Source: Epiperipatus broadwayi (taxonomy: Eukaryota; Onychophora; Udeonychophora; Euonychophora; Peripatidae). From it: DNA of 64,000 nt. A program made the translations under genes and the position numbers. Every line of letters starts with the position of its first letter. Position 1 is the first letter of the stretch. The notes under the pieces are model-generated. The model did no database searches, was not told where the DNA came from, and saw only the letters and a list, made by a program, of their open reading frames with translations. The stretch covers positions 22,276,900 to 22,340,899 of the forward strand of contig JAQFVV010012394.1 in the NCBI GenBank assembly GCA_028023455.1, written 5' to 3'. Below, piece by piece: positions 45,794-59,615 of the stretch.

Positions 45794-45950
45794 CATGATA
45801 ACGAGAGTCGAGAGATTGAGATTTGCTCGCCAACAGTAGTTTGCCAACTTCAGAGCTAGATGAAGTGAGATTGCTATCTATTACATGCCAATTATTCAAA
45901 ACATTTATGTATTTGTTAATTGACGAGAGATTATTTGAACTACCAGACAT
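45794..45950 (-). CDS. candidate first coding exon of an unidentified cellular gene
   Basis: From ATG at 45950 the minus strand reads MSGSSNNLSSINKYINVLNN and on to ..SLDSRYH, and then meets 'CATG|GTAAAC', a good 5' splice site at 45794. The exon would be 157 bp, ending in phase 1. Its codon choice (CTC, TCG, GCG, AGC, GAC, CGT) is richer in C/G than the AT-driven noise frames, and no repeat family in the window matches it. It is Ser/Asn-rich with no recognised domain. No downstream exon was found in the window, and the intron would have to hold the PLE, gypsy and fold-back remnants. It could also be an unrelated repeat frame. Confidence 0.35.
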
Positions 45951-46074
45951 TTATTTACAAAGATAACTTTTATTTTATTATAAAACGGAAATTGCCTCAA
46001 TAACAGAATGAGATATTTGATTGTTATTGATATTATTTAAAGGTTGTTTGCTTTCATGTATTTACATATATACT

Positions 46075-46540
46075 TTAAGCTAGATATAATTAGAGGGAAT
46101 TTGAATCCAGACTTTAAGCTCCCTTCAATAATACATTCCATCTTATACAGCCGCCATACATGACCACATACATGTGAAAAATATAAATGATGTCCAATAT
46201 ACCTATTTCATGCTGCACCAGCACTCATAATTTGGTCTGAATCATAATCTCCCACAGATATATATATAATCAGTGCTCAGTTTATATTAAGATAGCAAAT
46301 CTTTAAAATATTAATGGACAGATTTCAATCTTCTCCACTTTCCAGCCATCCATATCATTGAAAATCTGATGATGACATGATCAAAGCCCTTGTTTTGCCA
46401 ATATTGTTATCATATCCTTGTTGGCTATAGGTCTTTCTAACCCCTATATAGAACCTTAGGACCATTTAAATACACTTGAAGAGGGATAGACAGAATAGTC
46501 TGAATCTGTAATATTTAAATACTTTTAGATATAATTAAAA
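46075..46540 (-). repeat. SINE-like dispersed repeat, reverse copy
   Basis: Reverse-oriented relative to 11285: starts with 'gaatttgaatccagactt' (complement of the B-box-like end), then 'cagcactcataatttgg', 'tttatattaagatagcaaat', 'atcattgaaaatctgatg', and ends 'gaaccttaggaccatttaaa'. Confidence 0.75.
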
Positions 46541-46544
46541 CTAG

Positions 46545-46925
46545 ATGTAATTAGAGAGGATTTGAACCTATACTTTTAAACTTCTTCAGTCATACATTAT
46601 ACAACTGATACACATGACCAAATACATGTGAAAAAGATAAATGATCTCCAATATATGCATTTTGTGATGAACTAACACTCATCAGTTGATCCTGATCATC
46701 TCCCATATATATATAGTGCTTGGTTTATATTAAGCAAATTTTCAAACATTAATGAACAGGCTTCAATCTTCTCCACTCTCTAACTCTCCAACCATCTATA
46801 TCATTGAAAATCTGTTGATAGTATGTTCAAAGCCCTTGTTTTGCCAATATTGCTGTCATACCCGTGTTGACCATAAGTCATTTCTGATCCCTCATATGTA
46901 GGTCCTTAAGAACATGCCACCATCA
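46545..46925 (-). repeat. SINE-like dispersed repeat, reverse copy
   Basis: Same order of blocks as 46075-46540: 'gatttgaacctatactttt', 'actaacactcatcagttg', 'atcattgaaaatctgttg', 'tatgtaggtccttaag'. It is the second of two copies in direct succession. Confidence 0.75.
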
Positions 46926-46929
46926 CATT

Positions 46930-47242
46930 TTCAATGATATGAATGGCTGAAAAGTTGGAAAAATGGAAAAGATGGAAGTCTATCCATTAATGTTTGAAGG
47001 TTGCTTAATACAAACCAAGCACGGATTATATATATATATGTGTGTGTGCATGGGAGATGATGATCTGGAACAACTGATGAGTGCTGGTTCAGCATGAAAT
47101 ATATATATATATTGATCATTTATCTTTTTCACAGGAATGTACTTCTGTGTATCGTTATGTAGAATAGTGTAGATGATTGAAGGAAGTTTGAAAGTCTGGG
47201 TTCAAATACCCTCTAATTAGATCTAGCTTAATATATATATAT
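46930..47242 (+). repeat. SINE-like dispersed repeat, forward copy
   Basis: Forward-oriented: 'tttcaatgatatgaatggct', 'taatgtttgaagg', 'atgatctggaacaactg', 'gtgctggttcagcatgaaat', ending 'gaaagtctgggttcaaat' and a short tail. With 46545-46925 it makes a head-to-head inverted pair. Confidence 0.75.
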
Positions 47243-48350
<1,108 letters not shown>

Positions 48351-49640
48351 GAAAAGGAAGTTTTAAACAATTTCCTTAGTAAAATGACATTTTTATAACT
48401 GATAGAAATATATAAAACGATATTAGTTTAAAATCGTTTATTAAAGAAGAAAAAACTGTTTAAATTTATATTTATAATTTAGAAGAAAAAAAAAGTATAA
48501 ACAAAGTTAAAATTAATAGTCAAGGAAAAGATTTCCAAAAATCTTATAGACTAGGAAAAAGAAAGGCATTTTAAATCAATTAACTGTCAAAAATTTGGTA
48601 GTTCTTGTTTTAAAGAAAAAGACTATATTCAGCAAAGAGAATTAAATTGCGAAAATAATCTTTAATAATTTTTTTGTGATAAATACATTAATTGTATATT
48701 ATAAATCGTGTGTCTGTAAACATATATATGTAAACCATAGTAATAACTTAAATTGTAAATTGTAATTTTGTAAATCAATGTAATAATTTGAATTTTGTAT
48801 AGTAATTTTGTCAGTCACAAATATGATAATTTTTTTATATTGTATGTTATTCAAAATCAGACCTTAAATATCATTTATTTTTTTTATTGTTATTAATAAA
48901 CTTAATTGTTAAAAATTGTTTCCATCATCTCTTGGCCACATACAGTAATAGAGCTTGTGTTCTCTGAGCTAGATTCATGCAAGGGATGAATATATAAATG
49001 GGGATGTGTATTTAGTGATTTTGGGCATCTAGAGATGATCAATCATCATCCTGGTTGGCACAAAAGAGAATACTCTTTAAATCCCATGCTCTATATTTTA
49101 TTTTTAATTTAGTCTTATTAGAAGTTAAGTTTATAGTTGGACAGTACAAGTGGCCTGTTCATTGATGATAATAAGCATGTTTTTGTATCCCAGCATTGTT
49201 TAGATTTTTCTGGTTATGTATTCTGATAGATGAGCACTTAGTTTGTGCCTCCGAATTAATGGTTAAATAATTGCCTAAGCTGGCAAAGGCTCAATAGTTG
49301 GCCTGGTCTACAGAAGACCCATTTCCAATCCAGTCACAAGATTGACTGTTGATATATTGTACTGATTTGTTTATTCCCATCAATGATGATGATGGATGGT
49401 TATTTCTCTTGAATATTTACTTGCACTTATTTTTTTTATGTTATAATGCTGGTCGATGGATAATTATATTTGTAGTTGTTTTGATCTCTCAGTGATCTCA
49501 CAGAGATCTCATGATTTCATGCTCCTCATACTTGCACATACCTTTGTAAATTATTGATTTTGTATTAACTGTGAGTGATGATAATTTTGTCATCTTCCAG
49601 TTCAAACCCTTTTTTCATTACCTTCTTCCCCATCCCATTT
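48351..49640. other. intergenic, no gene seen
   Basis: AT-rich, with 'ttgtaaat' type repeats near 48680-48860 and a GAT microsatellite near 49385. No readable protein. Confidence 0.4.
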
Positions 49641-49655
49641 CAATATATATATATA

Positions 49656-51694
49656 TAACGATCGAAATGAAAGTGAAGATCGAATCTAACCGCAAAACGA
49701 TATCTGCAACTATCAGGGCGCTATCTAGGCATTTAAACCTAGAAAAATTTATCGAGTAGGCAGATACGCGCTGTTAAGATTCCACCTTATTTAAATATTC
49801 CGATCGTTAGCCCAAGTCACTAGCTCAGCGGAGACGCAGAGATAAAAATCTAGTAAATTTTATATCTTAAATATAAAAGAATAAAAGCCACTGCCAGAAA
49901 TTAACACATAAAAATATTTATTTACGCACATATAAAATCATTCTAATTTGAGGAATAAGTTTAACATTTTAGATTTTTATATTAACTTTTAATTTTACAT
50001 TTACATAAATTTCACTGAGTTTAATATTTTATTTAGATGGTCAAGTATGAATAGACTACATAGATTTGCATTTGAAAATAAACATTCTATCCCTATTTAA
50101 CCTTAGGCTAAAATTCGCAGTCAAACTGGCATCAATCCATCTGATACATTTATGTATTCAATGTAGCATGAAAATACAACAGCACAAATATACTATACTG
50201 TCAGGCATGGACATCTGAACAGTATAGTTAGAGAAAACATTGACTCTTGTCCAATACAGGAATATGACATCTGTATAGCAAGAAGAACAATAAAATAAAA
50301 ACTCCATAGGAAGGGACCGCGATCCTTTTTGCCGACTTACAATCCCATCCATAGGCAAAGGGTTGGTGCGGTGTATTCAGCGATTCTGCATGTAGCGAAA
50401 CTTATACTACATCTACTAATTACCCAAATATATCCAATCCATTGACCCAATTCAACAACGACACAAATAACCTAAGATTACCCTCCCCTAATATAACTTT
50501 ACAAATCTATATAGCCATTCACGCCCGACTTAAATTTAACATTTAAATACGTTCGCACAAATGCATTTTATAAAATTTGTTTTAAAATGTTGAGTACAGA
50601 TCAGCTGCACAGATTCCATGGTCAAAAACATTCCAAATTCAACACAACCGATCAAAATACAAAGTCCTCGATAAACGTCACTTGCATAGGGAATATACAA
50701 ATCCCATTAGCATTCATCGTAAGATGCTTGCAGTGATATCGTTGACATATATTCTAATCGAATGTGAAAACCACAACATTATCAACCGCTAACGAATCTA
50801 TGCAACGTCTATACCCAACCTAAATTTCATCATTTAAAATTTAAACAACAAATAATTTATACAATAAGAGAGAAAAAAAAATGAAATGATTTTTATCAAT
50901 CGGAAAACATATAAAATTAAACATTATTAATTGATTTTAAACTTAAAAGTCAGATAGAAGTTCATAAGCTTGAACGAAAGTTCTTAGTTATTTTTAAATT
51001 TAGAGTTCATGTCAATATAGCTTACAGTAGAAGAGTCCAGGTTCCTGTTTTTAATTCCCGCGACATCTCCATTGGAAGATAATGTTCTGGAGGTAGCATT
51101 AGCTGGTTCCATTCTTGTATCACAGTCTTTTCATTTTATATATTTTTTTAAAACAAACAAAAAAAAAATGAGAGAGAACGGCAAGTGCGTCCTACCGTTC
51201 TCATCAAATCAAGTCCGAAAAAAAACTGTCTGGAACTCAATATTTCTCTTTTTATAGTAAATCTCCAGATTGAATGAACAAAGACGTCACTAATCCAAAT
51301 TTTCGTTCGGGTCCGGGCTGAGGCTTGGTGCTTCCATTGGTCAAGCTAATTTCTTTTTATTTTCTTATCTATCTTTCATCAGATCATTTTAATTATACAA
51401 GAGCCCGAAGCTAGCTTGCTTTTCAAACAATTTATAAACAATCATTTCCATTTACAGATTACATTAATTAATACCTGTTTTTATTTTTAAATCTTGTACT
51501 TTTTTATAAAAAAAGTACGTTCAAATACTTATTTGTTTTTTTTTTTTAAAAAAATATTTTTAAAGTTTGGCCTCTGTGCGAATGTATATACGTTTAACAA
51601 TATTTTAATTTTAGCATTTAGTTTTTTACTTTTATTTGCGAACTTTTAAGTTTTTATTTTAAATAAATGTAACGACATATTTATATATCATTAC
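49656..51694 (-). mobile_element. TA-associated repeat element, copy 2 (about 2.0 kb)
   Basis: Inverted partner of 14853-16752, flanked on both sides by TA runs (49642-49656 and 51694-51709). Read on the minus strand it starts TGTAATGATATATAAATATG then TCGTTACA, again an imperfect terminal palindrome, and ends 'tttcgatcgtta'. The homologous blocks are spread along the length with substantial divergence, so the copies are old or the family is diverse. Short frames inside (49571-49759, 50158-50358, 51072-51257) do not match between copies. Confidence 0.8.
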
Positions 51695-51744
51695 ATATAT
51701 ATATATATGTGTGTATATATATATACTTGTACTTAAATAATACA

Positions 51745-52165
51745 GATTCAACTTGTATTCTGTTCATCCCTCTTCTATATATTTAAATGGTTTAAAGTCC
51801 TACATCTGAGGGGTCAAAATGACTTACAGTCAATATAGGTAGGACAACAATACTGGAAAAACAAGGCATCCATCATCAGATTTTCAATATTATGGATGGT
51901 GAAGAGTTGAAGGGTGGAAAAGATTAAAGTCTATCCATTAATGTTTGAAGATTTGCTATTCTAATATAAATCAAGCACTGATTTATATGTGTGTGGAAAA
52001 CAATACTCTGGACTAAATGATGCATTTTGTTTCAGCATGAAATATGTATATTGGAGATTATTTATCTTTTTCATATGTGTGTGATCATGTGTATTGGTTG
52101 TACAAGATGGAGAATATGATGGAAGAGAGCTTGGAAAGGGTTCAAACCCCCCTAATTTATATATG
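51745..52165 (+). repeat. SINE-like dispersed repeat, forward copy
   Basis: Blocks in order: 'atttaaatggtttaaagtcc', 'aaaacaaggcatccatcatc', 'agattttcaatattatgg', 'tttgaagatttgctattc', 'tgtttcagcatgaaatatg', 'gatcatgtgtattgg', ending 'aaagggttcaaacccccc'. The B-box-like 'gggttcaaacccc' is the best of the family. Confidence 0.75.
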
Positions 52166-53770
52166 TATAAAAACTGCAGACAAAAATTATATCTTTCTAC
52201 ACCTTTATTATATCTTCTACCAGTATATCTCTACAATTAAAGGCATGCCTGAAGTACAAATGGACATGTAAACATTTAAAAAAAATAGTAGTCAAAGATT
52301 TTTCAAAAGAAAAGAAAAAACTGAGTTCATTTATATAAGAATTGAATAGATACCAAGAATTCATCAGAATAAGTCATTTTAAAGTCGATTCCTGTATGAT
52401 CAGATGTTCTTTCTAATAATAGATCAGTTACATATTATATAGAGTTTATTTTATCCTTGCCTTGTAGTTCATATAAAACTGGCAGAAAACCAATCTTTTC
52501 AGTTACCTACATTTTTATTTCTCTTAATTTACTTTTTAATCACTGCTTTTATATCATGCTGGGATGACTAATAAATCAAGTGAAGATTTTTTTGAAAAAA
52601 TGTTGGCCATATTTTATAAATTCAAAGTGGAATCCAAAATTTTTTTTTACTTTTTATTGATGGGCTTTTTCTTTTTTGCAAACTTTTATCTATCTTGTCA
52701 ATTTTTTATTTGTTTTTGAGAAAATGGGAGAAGGAAGTGAGGGGAACACATACAGTCAATTAGAAGTTTTCAAGATCTTCTTTGGATTTCTCTTTATCAT
52801 AACACTACCTGAACTGTATGTGAATGCCTAAATGCACATAGGTGTAAAAATATAAATTACTAATGAAATAAATAATAAGTTATAAAGGAATTAAAAATTT
52901 TTAAAAGACTAATCCTTTTAAAGTAGGAAATAAAAGTTATTTATAACTTTGTATGATTAGAAAAAAGATTATTTTCTAAAATTAAAAGCACTTAAATTAA
53001 TGAGAACAGAATGGGTCATACAAGTTTAGATTTCCTTCATGATATACTAGTAGGTAATACTGACATAGAAAATTAATTGATGTAGAATTTCAAACAATCT
53101 CTTTTGATTTGTATGTACAGATTTGTTTTGGAAATTTTATTATTTGTCTTTAAAATATTTCAAATTTCTTCTTATTGGCTTTTTTAAAAAGTGAACGAGG
53201 GAACGAAGGACCAAAGACTGTTCTTGACATTGATAAGAACAATAATAAGTCAGCTACATTCAGTTACAAAGTATAAATCATATAGTATTTTAATTTCAAT
53301 AAATATTTTATTATAAAAAAGATCTATAAGAATACTCCAGAAGTTAAATTTAAATGTACTAATTAATGACAATGGAAATTGCTTTAGAAAGAGTATAGAT
53401 ATAAGAAAATGAATAGAGTTACATAATTAAAAGGTTTTCTACAAATGGAAGAGCAAATTTTGAAATGGGTAAAGATATGATCTTACAAAAATAGTAGATC
53501 TGGGAAGGAAATTAATTAAAAGTTTTCACAAAGAAATTTTAAGGAATGGAAAATTTCTGATAAGAAAACAATAAACTGAAGACTATAAAAAACTGGGATT
53601 GTAGATTTAAGTGCTCTATTTCTCTATTCATGTTGGTGAAGTTTTATTGGGCTCACAACGAGTATTGTCAGTAATAATCAACATCTGTGAGGGAATAAAT
53701 CCAGATATTTCAGAATCTGAAGGTATAAAAATCAGTCTAGTATTTAAAGCAGATGGTCCTGATCTTACTT
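52166..53770. other. intergenic, no gene seen
   Basis: AT-rich. A plus-strand stretch near 53680-53790 reads 'NICEGINPDISESEGIKI' and looks less random than its neighbours, but has no family I know. Confidence 0.35.
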
Positions 53771-53775
53771 GGGGA

Positions 53776-53918
53776 ATTTATAGTATTTAGCGTAGTTGTG
53801 GGAAAGTTTCAGTTTTTTTAACTTAGTGAATTTATAGTATTTAACGTAGTTGTGGAAAAGTCAATCCATTAAATAAATCAATAATTGTCCCCATTAAATA
53901 AATCAATAATTGTCCGAC
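53776..53918. repeat. two short tandem duplications
   Basis: 'gaatttatagtattta..cgtagttgtgg' occurs near 53776 and 53828, and 'cattaaataaatcaataatt' occurs twice in succession near 53867 and 53892. Confidence 0.85.
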
Positions 53919-55026
53919 ATTATTAAAAGAGTGTTTAAAGACTTTAAAAACTCTGTGGTGATTTATTCGTCTGTATATATTAATAACTAAGCTTGTACAT
54001 ATATGTTCTTGTTTTGTGTTATATTACTTATTATAAATCTTTAGTATTAAATTTAGTTTTAATTATTAATTAATTGTGGTTTACTCATGGACAAATACAC
54101 AACAAATCAAACCAAACAATCCAAATGTAAAAAAATGGCTGTCTTTGAAACAACATATTAAATTTTAAAAAAGGGACTTAAAGTCAAAACTCTCCTTATT
54201 TATTTACATTGCCACTGCCCACCTGATACTTATTTATTTTTTGTCATCATAAAAATTCAAAAAATCAAAGGTAACATCACCACTTTCATTTTAAACTGAG
54301 TAATTTATTGACATTAATGTGAAATTGCTTTAAACTCTCCATTATTTTCTCCATCATAGATAACCCGAGGTCATCTCTAAATGAAGATTGTAAGGAAGTT
54401 TTTTTTTAAATTACTGTAAAATATGTATTTATTTAAATTAAATGTGTAAAGTAGGATAAAATTATTTGTTATCTGAGTAACAGGAATCCGGCTTAAAATG
54501 CAATTAAACAAAATGGACGAAATAATCAGATAACGAAAAGAATTAGCAAAATGCCAATTTAATTACTAAGTAAATGTGCTGATTAATTTAAAATCACCCT
54601 GATCTTACAAATTAGAATTACTCCAGAAAACAAAAGAAACCAAACAGATAAAAGGGGAGATAGTTGAAAAAAAGCATTAGTGCATTCTGGCGAATATCCA
54701 AACTAGTGCTATGAGGAAGCAGCATATGAATTGTGAACCACCCAGGATATTGGCTCCTAAAGGTTAAGCAAGTAGATCAGTTTTATTTACAGATTGCTCT
54801 GATCTTACTATTAGTTGATACACCTCAAGGGCCACTAAGGATTTGATCGCTTGAATTGCAAAGGTAACTGTTGTACCTAATATTGATTAATGAGGGATTT
54901 AGGACAGACAAGCTATATGCTCTGTATTATAGTCAGTTATTATATCTTGTCATGTGTGCATATATTTTGTCTTACTAAGATTGCTTGGCATGAACTGGCT
55001 CAATAATATTTATATATATTCATATG
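53919..55026. other. intergenic, no gene seen
   Basis: AT-rich sequence up to the gypsy LTR. No readable protein. Confidence 0.4.
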
Positions 55027-55346
55027 TGTAACTCAGAACAGTTGAGAACTTTATAGTTGTGTATATATACTTGGGTTAAGCACCCATGTGCTAGAACAGT
55101 GTTCCTCTTTAGATTCATCTCCTCACATTAACTGTATCTATAAACTGCATGTGTATAGTTTCAGATATGTCATCGGATGATGAATTTCTATCCTAGCTAC
55201 AAACCATATGTCATGCTTAATATATGTATATTAAATGAATAAATCATGTTCTTAAATTAATATGTATTACTAATTGCCATTTCTTGCTATAAATTAGTTA
55301 GTGAACTGATACTCATACGCTGTAATTGATGAGTCAATACACAGCA
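55027..55346 (+). repeat. 5' LTR of degraded gypsy element (about 320 bp)
   Basis: Starts TGTAACTCAGAACAG and ends ATACACAGCA; matches 58225-58536 along its length, including 'gttgagaactttatagtt', 'ggttaagcacccatgtgct', 'accatatgtcatgcttaa' and 'taaatcatgttcttaaatta'. The exact left end is uncertain because the TA-rich sequence just before it is also shared. Confidence 0.85.
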
Positions 55347-55349
55347 ACC

Positions 55350-55366
55350 TGGTGCAGTCAACTCAG
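55350..55366 (+). promoter_or_regulatory. primer-binding site
   Basis: TGGTGCAGTCAACTCAG lies three bases after the LTR. Its start is close to the TGGCGCAGT(C/T) site used by many gypsy elements. Confidence 0.6.
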
Positions 55367-55404
55367 TCAAACCTAAGACCATAGTGGAAATTAGTGATTA
55401 ATTA

Positions 55405-56110
55405 TAAAATGTCAGTTTTTGGACAGAGTTCAACATGGAAAGCATTTGTCGATTGGCCATTATATCTATCGCAAGTTCAAAATTTCTTCATTCTAAATGG
55501 GATTGAAGAAGTGCAAAGTAGTCACCTTATTATGTTTTACCAGGAAAAAATATCAAAATCCCATAAATGAGAATGTACCATTCAATGAATTAACCCAAAA
55601 ACTCAACAAATTTTTTAACCCTTACTCATCTCACCACATAGCATGCCTCTATCTAGGAAATCAGAACAACTAAACAGTGAAACAATCAAACAATACAATT
55701 TAGCACTTAAGGAGTTAGAGAAAGATTGCGCTTATGGGGATTTTGTAAAAGAAATATTATTAGATCAGCTACTATGGGGAATGTCTGATGACAGGCTCAG
55801 ACAACAGTTGTTAACAGAAACAGACCTAACTTACAAGAGTGCTATAAAGAAAGGAATAGCTTATGAGATAATTCTAGAATATGCACATACCTTTAAATCA
55901 AAAAATAAAATTAACGAGCAAGTTTTTTAAAACTGATAATACACAGATAAGTTCATTCAAACATGAACCTCAAAGAAATGATAAAATTAAATGCTACTGC
56001 TGTGGAAAAATAGGCCACATAGCTAAAGACTGTAAATGAAAACAAAAAATGTGTTTCAAATGCAGAACTAAGGGCCATCTAGCACACATATGCAGGAAAT
56101 GGAGGGACCC
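55405..56110 (+). pseudogene. gypsy gag with two CCHC knuckles, broken
   Basis: Starts near 55409 (MSVFGQSSTWKAFVDW), followed by 'LSQVQNFFILNGIEEVQ', which resembles the Ty3/gypsy capsid start ('W..y..rl..yf.aNgi'). Frameshifts follow. The frame 55643-55930 has 'LRQQLLTETDLTYKSAIKKG', the usual capsid C-terminal region. In another frame come two zinc knuckles of the C-x2-C-x4-H-x4-C type: CYCCGKIGHIAKDC (55992-56033) and CFKCRTKGHLAHIC (56052-56093), with a stop between them. Confidence 0.9.
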
Positions 56111-56189
56111 CAAAAGTAAAATCAAGAGCATAAAAATAGATGAGGTAAGCCCATGAACATACCTGTACTCAAAAATATGGAAAGTGAGG

Positions 56190-56650
56190 GAGTGCAGCAA
56201 TTTATAATGGAATTACAAATCTGCAATAAAAATATTAGAATGGAGATAGATAGCAGGTCAGGTATTTCCATAATGTCAGAAACAGACTGGAGAATCAGCC
56301 ACTAACCCAGCATTAAAATAAAGAAAACAAATGTTAGAGCTCAGGATGTGAGTGGAAATGGCTAGAAATTATTGGGTGGAGTAAAATCACCAATCAGATA
56401 TATAGAAAAAATAATAAAATTACTACTATATATAGTTAAGGGGAAATTAGTCCAATAATAGAAAGACAATGGTTTTCAGTAATAGAAATAGAAGTTAGTG
56501 TGGTGAAAAAAATTACCATAAAACAAGAAATACAAAGTAAATACCTGGACCTATTTAGTGATGAATTAATTAATTCAGGAAATTTCCAACTTAATAATAA
56601 CTTTAGCAGGACTTCCAAAAGGATATTAGCTTCCCATAAACTTCATAAGT
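56190..56650 (+). pseudogene. gypsy aspartic protease and early pol remnant
   Basis: 'MELQICNKNIRMEIDS' continues to 'RSGISIMSETDW', which is the retroviral-type protease signature 'mEvDsGs..siis...w' with the usual Gly replaced by Arg, so the site is dead. Downstream pieces ('GGVKSPIRYIEK', 'LITLAGLPKGY') are too decayed to assign. No RT YxDD motif was found before the 3' LTR. Confidence 0.7.
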
Positions 56651-58224
56651 TAGCATGAATATAATTATTTTGATCTGTTGCTAATTGTTCATGGAAAATC
56701 TGCAATTCCTTAGATAATAATGTTTCTTTTATAATACATCCACATACCAAGGAGAACAAGAAATATATAATATTAATGTCCTTTTATTTGACTTAAATCA
56801 GGTACACATTAAATAAATACTAATTATTAGTTAATTCCTTGTGAGCCATGCATTCACTTCTTTAATAAAATATTTTATAAACATGTATGATAAGCATAGT
56901 TATTATCATGTAGTAGTTCAAAATATAGCACAATAAATTATACACACATCCTCTCATTTTAACTTTTATATAATTAGAAGAGAATTTAAACTTAGAGTCT
57001 ATGATAGGCTTTGTTAAACTGTCCTGCAAAAATTTCCTTAAAAGATTATAAAGTTCACACAATTTCATTTTCTCCTTAACAATAGAAGACATAAGAAAAT
57101 AAAGTAGATTTAAGTTGGAGAGTGAAGAAAATATACATTGTAAAAAAAATTAGTCTGACATTCTTTTCCTTAAAGTTGTCTGGTAGTTAAAATTCCAATA
57201 CTGACTTTTATAAAATAATAATGTTTAAAAAACTATACTTTGGAGTTTAACCAACTTGATTTCTGGAAGAGATTGGAAAAACCATGTACATAGAAGAAGT
57301 GGCAGAAGAAGAATATATTTTATCACTGACTATCACTTAAATACATCTCCTTTCTGTCAATCAAGAGGTCACCTTATCCTCCAAAGGTTAGCTCCACCCT
57401 TTGCACTCAGATAATTAAGCATCAAATATTCAAGAAATCTTTTTTTTTTAAAAAAATCATTTGATTTTCTAAATTAAATCAAACTGAATAAAACAAAAAA
57501 ATAATATTTTTCACACTTTTGAAATAAATCAATATTAATTAGCCACTATATAAAGTAGTTGACAATACAATTTAGTTTGTCAAATGATTCACTAATCCAG
57601 AGATCCATTAACACTTGAAATATACTTGCACCTATTATCAGAGATATTTGCTGTAATTTTAAATGTTTTATTGTAAAATGTAAAGTTCTGTACTGTAATT
57701 AAATATGAAAATGAAATTGGAAGGTGATACAGACATACATGCACACACATATGCTGCTATATGAATACTAAATTATCCCGACTAAAATATAACTTATATG
57801 ATTATTGGTTAAAAATATTTCACTGATTATACTACCTATAATGGATAGGTGTGCCAATAAATAAACAGATCAGAAAAATATCTAAACAAATACCAATCAC
57901 TATTCTACAAATAAAACAAATTTGCATCAACTTAATTTACACATTAACAACTCCTGTAACAATCCACCCCCTTTCTACCATTAAATATTTCAGCAAATAT
58001 TATAATAATACTAAATGCTTATAAAACTCCCAACTAACATCCATAAGCAACTCTCATATAAGGTTTTATACCATTAACATAAATTTTTAAAAAATTTAGC
58101 AGTATTTAATTTTTTTTTTAGTTAAATGCATTTATTCACCACTGATACAGTATGATTTAATTAAACTTTGTTTCTTGTGCCCATTCAGAGAGTCACAATA
58201 TATATATATATATATATTCATACA
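56651..58224. other. decayed interior of the gypsy element
   Basis: The space before the 3' LTR is AT-rich and unreadable. At about 1.6 kb it is too short for a normal pol, so RT, RNase H and integrase have been lost. Confidence 0.5.
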
Positions 58225-58536
58225 TGTAACATGAAACAGTTGAGAACTTTATAGTTCTGTATATATGCATGGGTTAAGCACCCATGTGCTAGAATAGTGT
58301 TCCCCTTGATTAGATTTGTCCCCTCACATTACTGTATCTATAAGCTGCATGTATACATTCAGATGTGTCATCAGATAATGAATTGCTATTCTCCTATAAA
58401 CCATATGTCATGCTTAATATATATATATTAAATGAATAAATCATGTTCTTAAATTAACCTGTATTACTAATTGTTGCTATAAATTACTTGGAGAACAAAT
58501 ACTCGCACATTGTAACTGATGAGTCAATGCACAGCA
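58225..58536 (+). repeat. 3' LTR of degraded gypsy element (about 312 bp)
   Basis: Partner of 55027-55346; starts TGTAACATGAAACAG and ends ATGCACAGCA, preceded by a TA run (58198-58217). The LTRs differ by many substitutions and small indels, so the insertion is old. No 5-bp target duplication is visible at the proposed ends. Confidence 0.85.
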
Positions 58537-59169
58537 ATTACAAACTAAAAAATGCTAATACAACATATTAAAGAACACCGTTTCCAAGTCTAATGCTTTC
58601 AATTGCTTTTCAAATGGAAAATATTTTAAACAATAAAATCTATACAGAACACAAATTTTCTTTTTACATTGATTTCTAAGAAGTTAAAGATAAAAAAAAT
58701 ATTTCTTGTAACGCCTGGTGAGGCAGGAAAATGTTTCCTTTTTATTTTATAGTTTTTTTACTACTCTTGGTGAATGTAGATCCACACATTGAATTTATTG
58801 AAGTATTATTATGAAAAATCGAAATCGTATTTTCCTACCCTTTTCCTCACTTTTCAGGAGCAAAGAAAAAAGAAAATTTCTAAAAACAAAAGAATCAAAA
58901 TATCCAAAACGATTTCTGTCAATTACAAATAAGAAAAGATTGTTCATTTTGTAAGTCAATATTAGTAGGTAGTATTATAAAATCAACTGTGAAACTTACC
59001 ATATTCACACACCCCCTCTCCGATCTCTATCATGGTACTCCACTCTCCTCTTTCCTTTCATCAATAGCCAATAAGAAGTTGAAAAGACAAATGAAAGTGC
59101 ATAAAAAAAGAAACCCAAAGTCCTGACAATAAAAGTTAATACTAAGAGGTTTTAGATTATGCATTGAAT

Positions 59170-59615
59170 TATATAAATTAAGTCAGAATTAAGAAGGATT
59201 TGAACTCAGACTTTTAAGCTTTATTTAGTCCTTCCCTCTATCTAATACAACTGATACACATGATGACATCATGCGATCTCTAATATATGTATTTCATGCT
59301 GCACCAGCACTCACCAGTTGGTACAGATCATCATCCCTCACACACATATATAACCAGCACTCAGTTTTATATAAAGATAGCAAATCTACAAACTTCAACG
59401 GATAGTCTTCAATCTTCTCCACTCTCCAACTCTTCAGCCTATCAATTGAAGTTTGTAGATTTTCTATCCTAAAACAAACCTGGGCACTGATTATATATGT
59501 ATGTGAGAGATGATGATCCGGACAAACTGTTGAGTACTGGTTCACCATGAAATACACATAATGGAGATCATATCTATTTCACATGTACATGATCATGTGT
59601 ATGGTAGTAGGGATG
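59170..59615. repeat. palindromic pair of SINE-like repeats
   Basis: A reverse arm (59170 'aaggatttgaactcagac' to about 59420) is followed at once by a forward arm (about 59440 'aattgaagtttgtag' to 59615 'gatcatgtgtatgg'). Matching blocks include 'gatcatcatccctcacaca' against 'tgagagatgatgatccgg', and 'catgctgcaccagcactc' against 'gagtactggttcaccatg'. The same family as 11285 in inverted dimer form. Confidence 0.8.

Noticed and set aside
46930-47242. tRNA gene from the 'gttcaaat' box
   Set aside because: Only a B-box-like word is present; no cloverleaf, no clear A box, and the same box occurs in a dispersed repeat.
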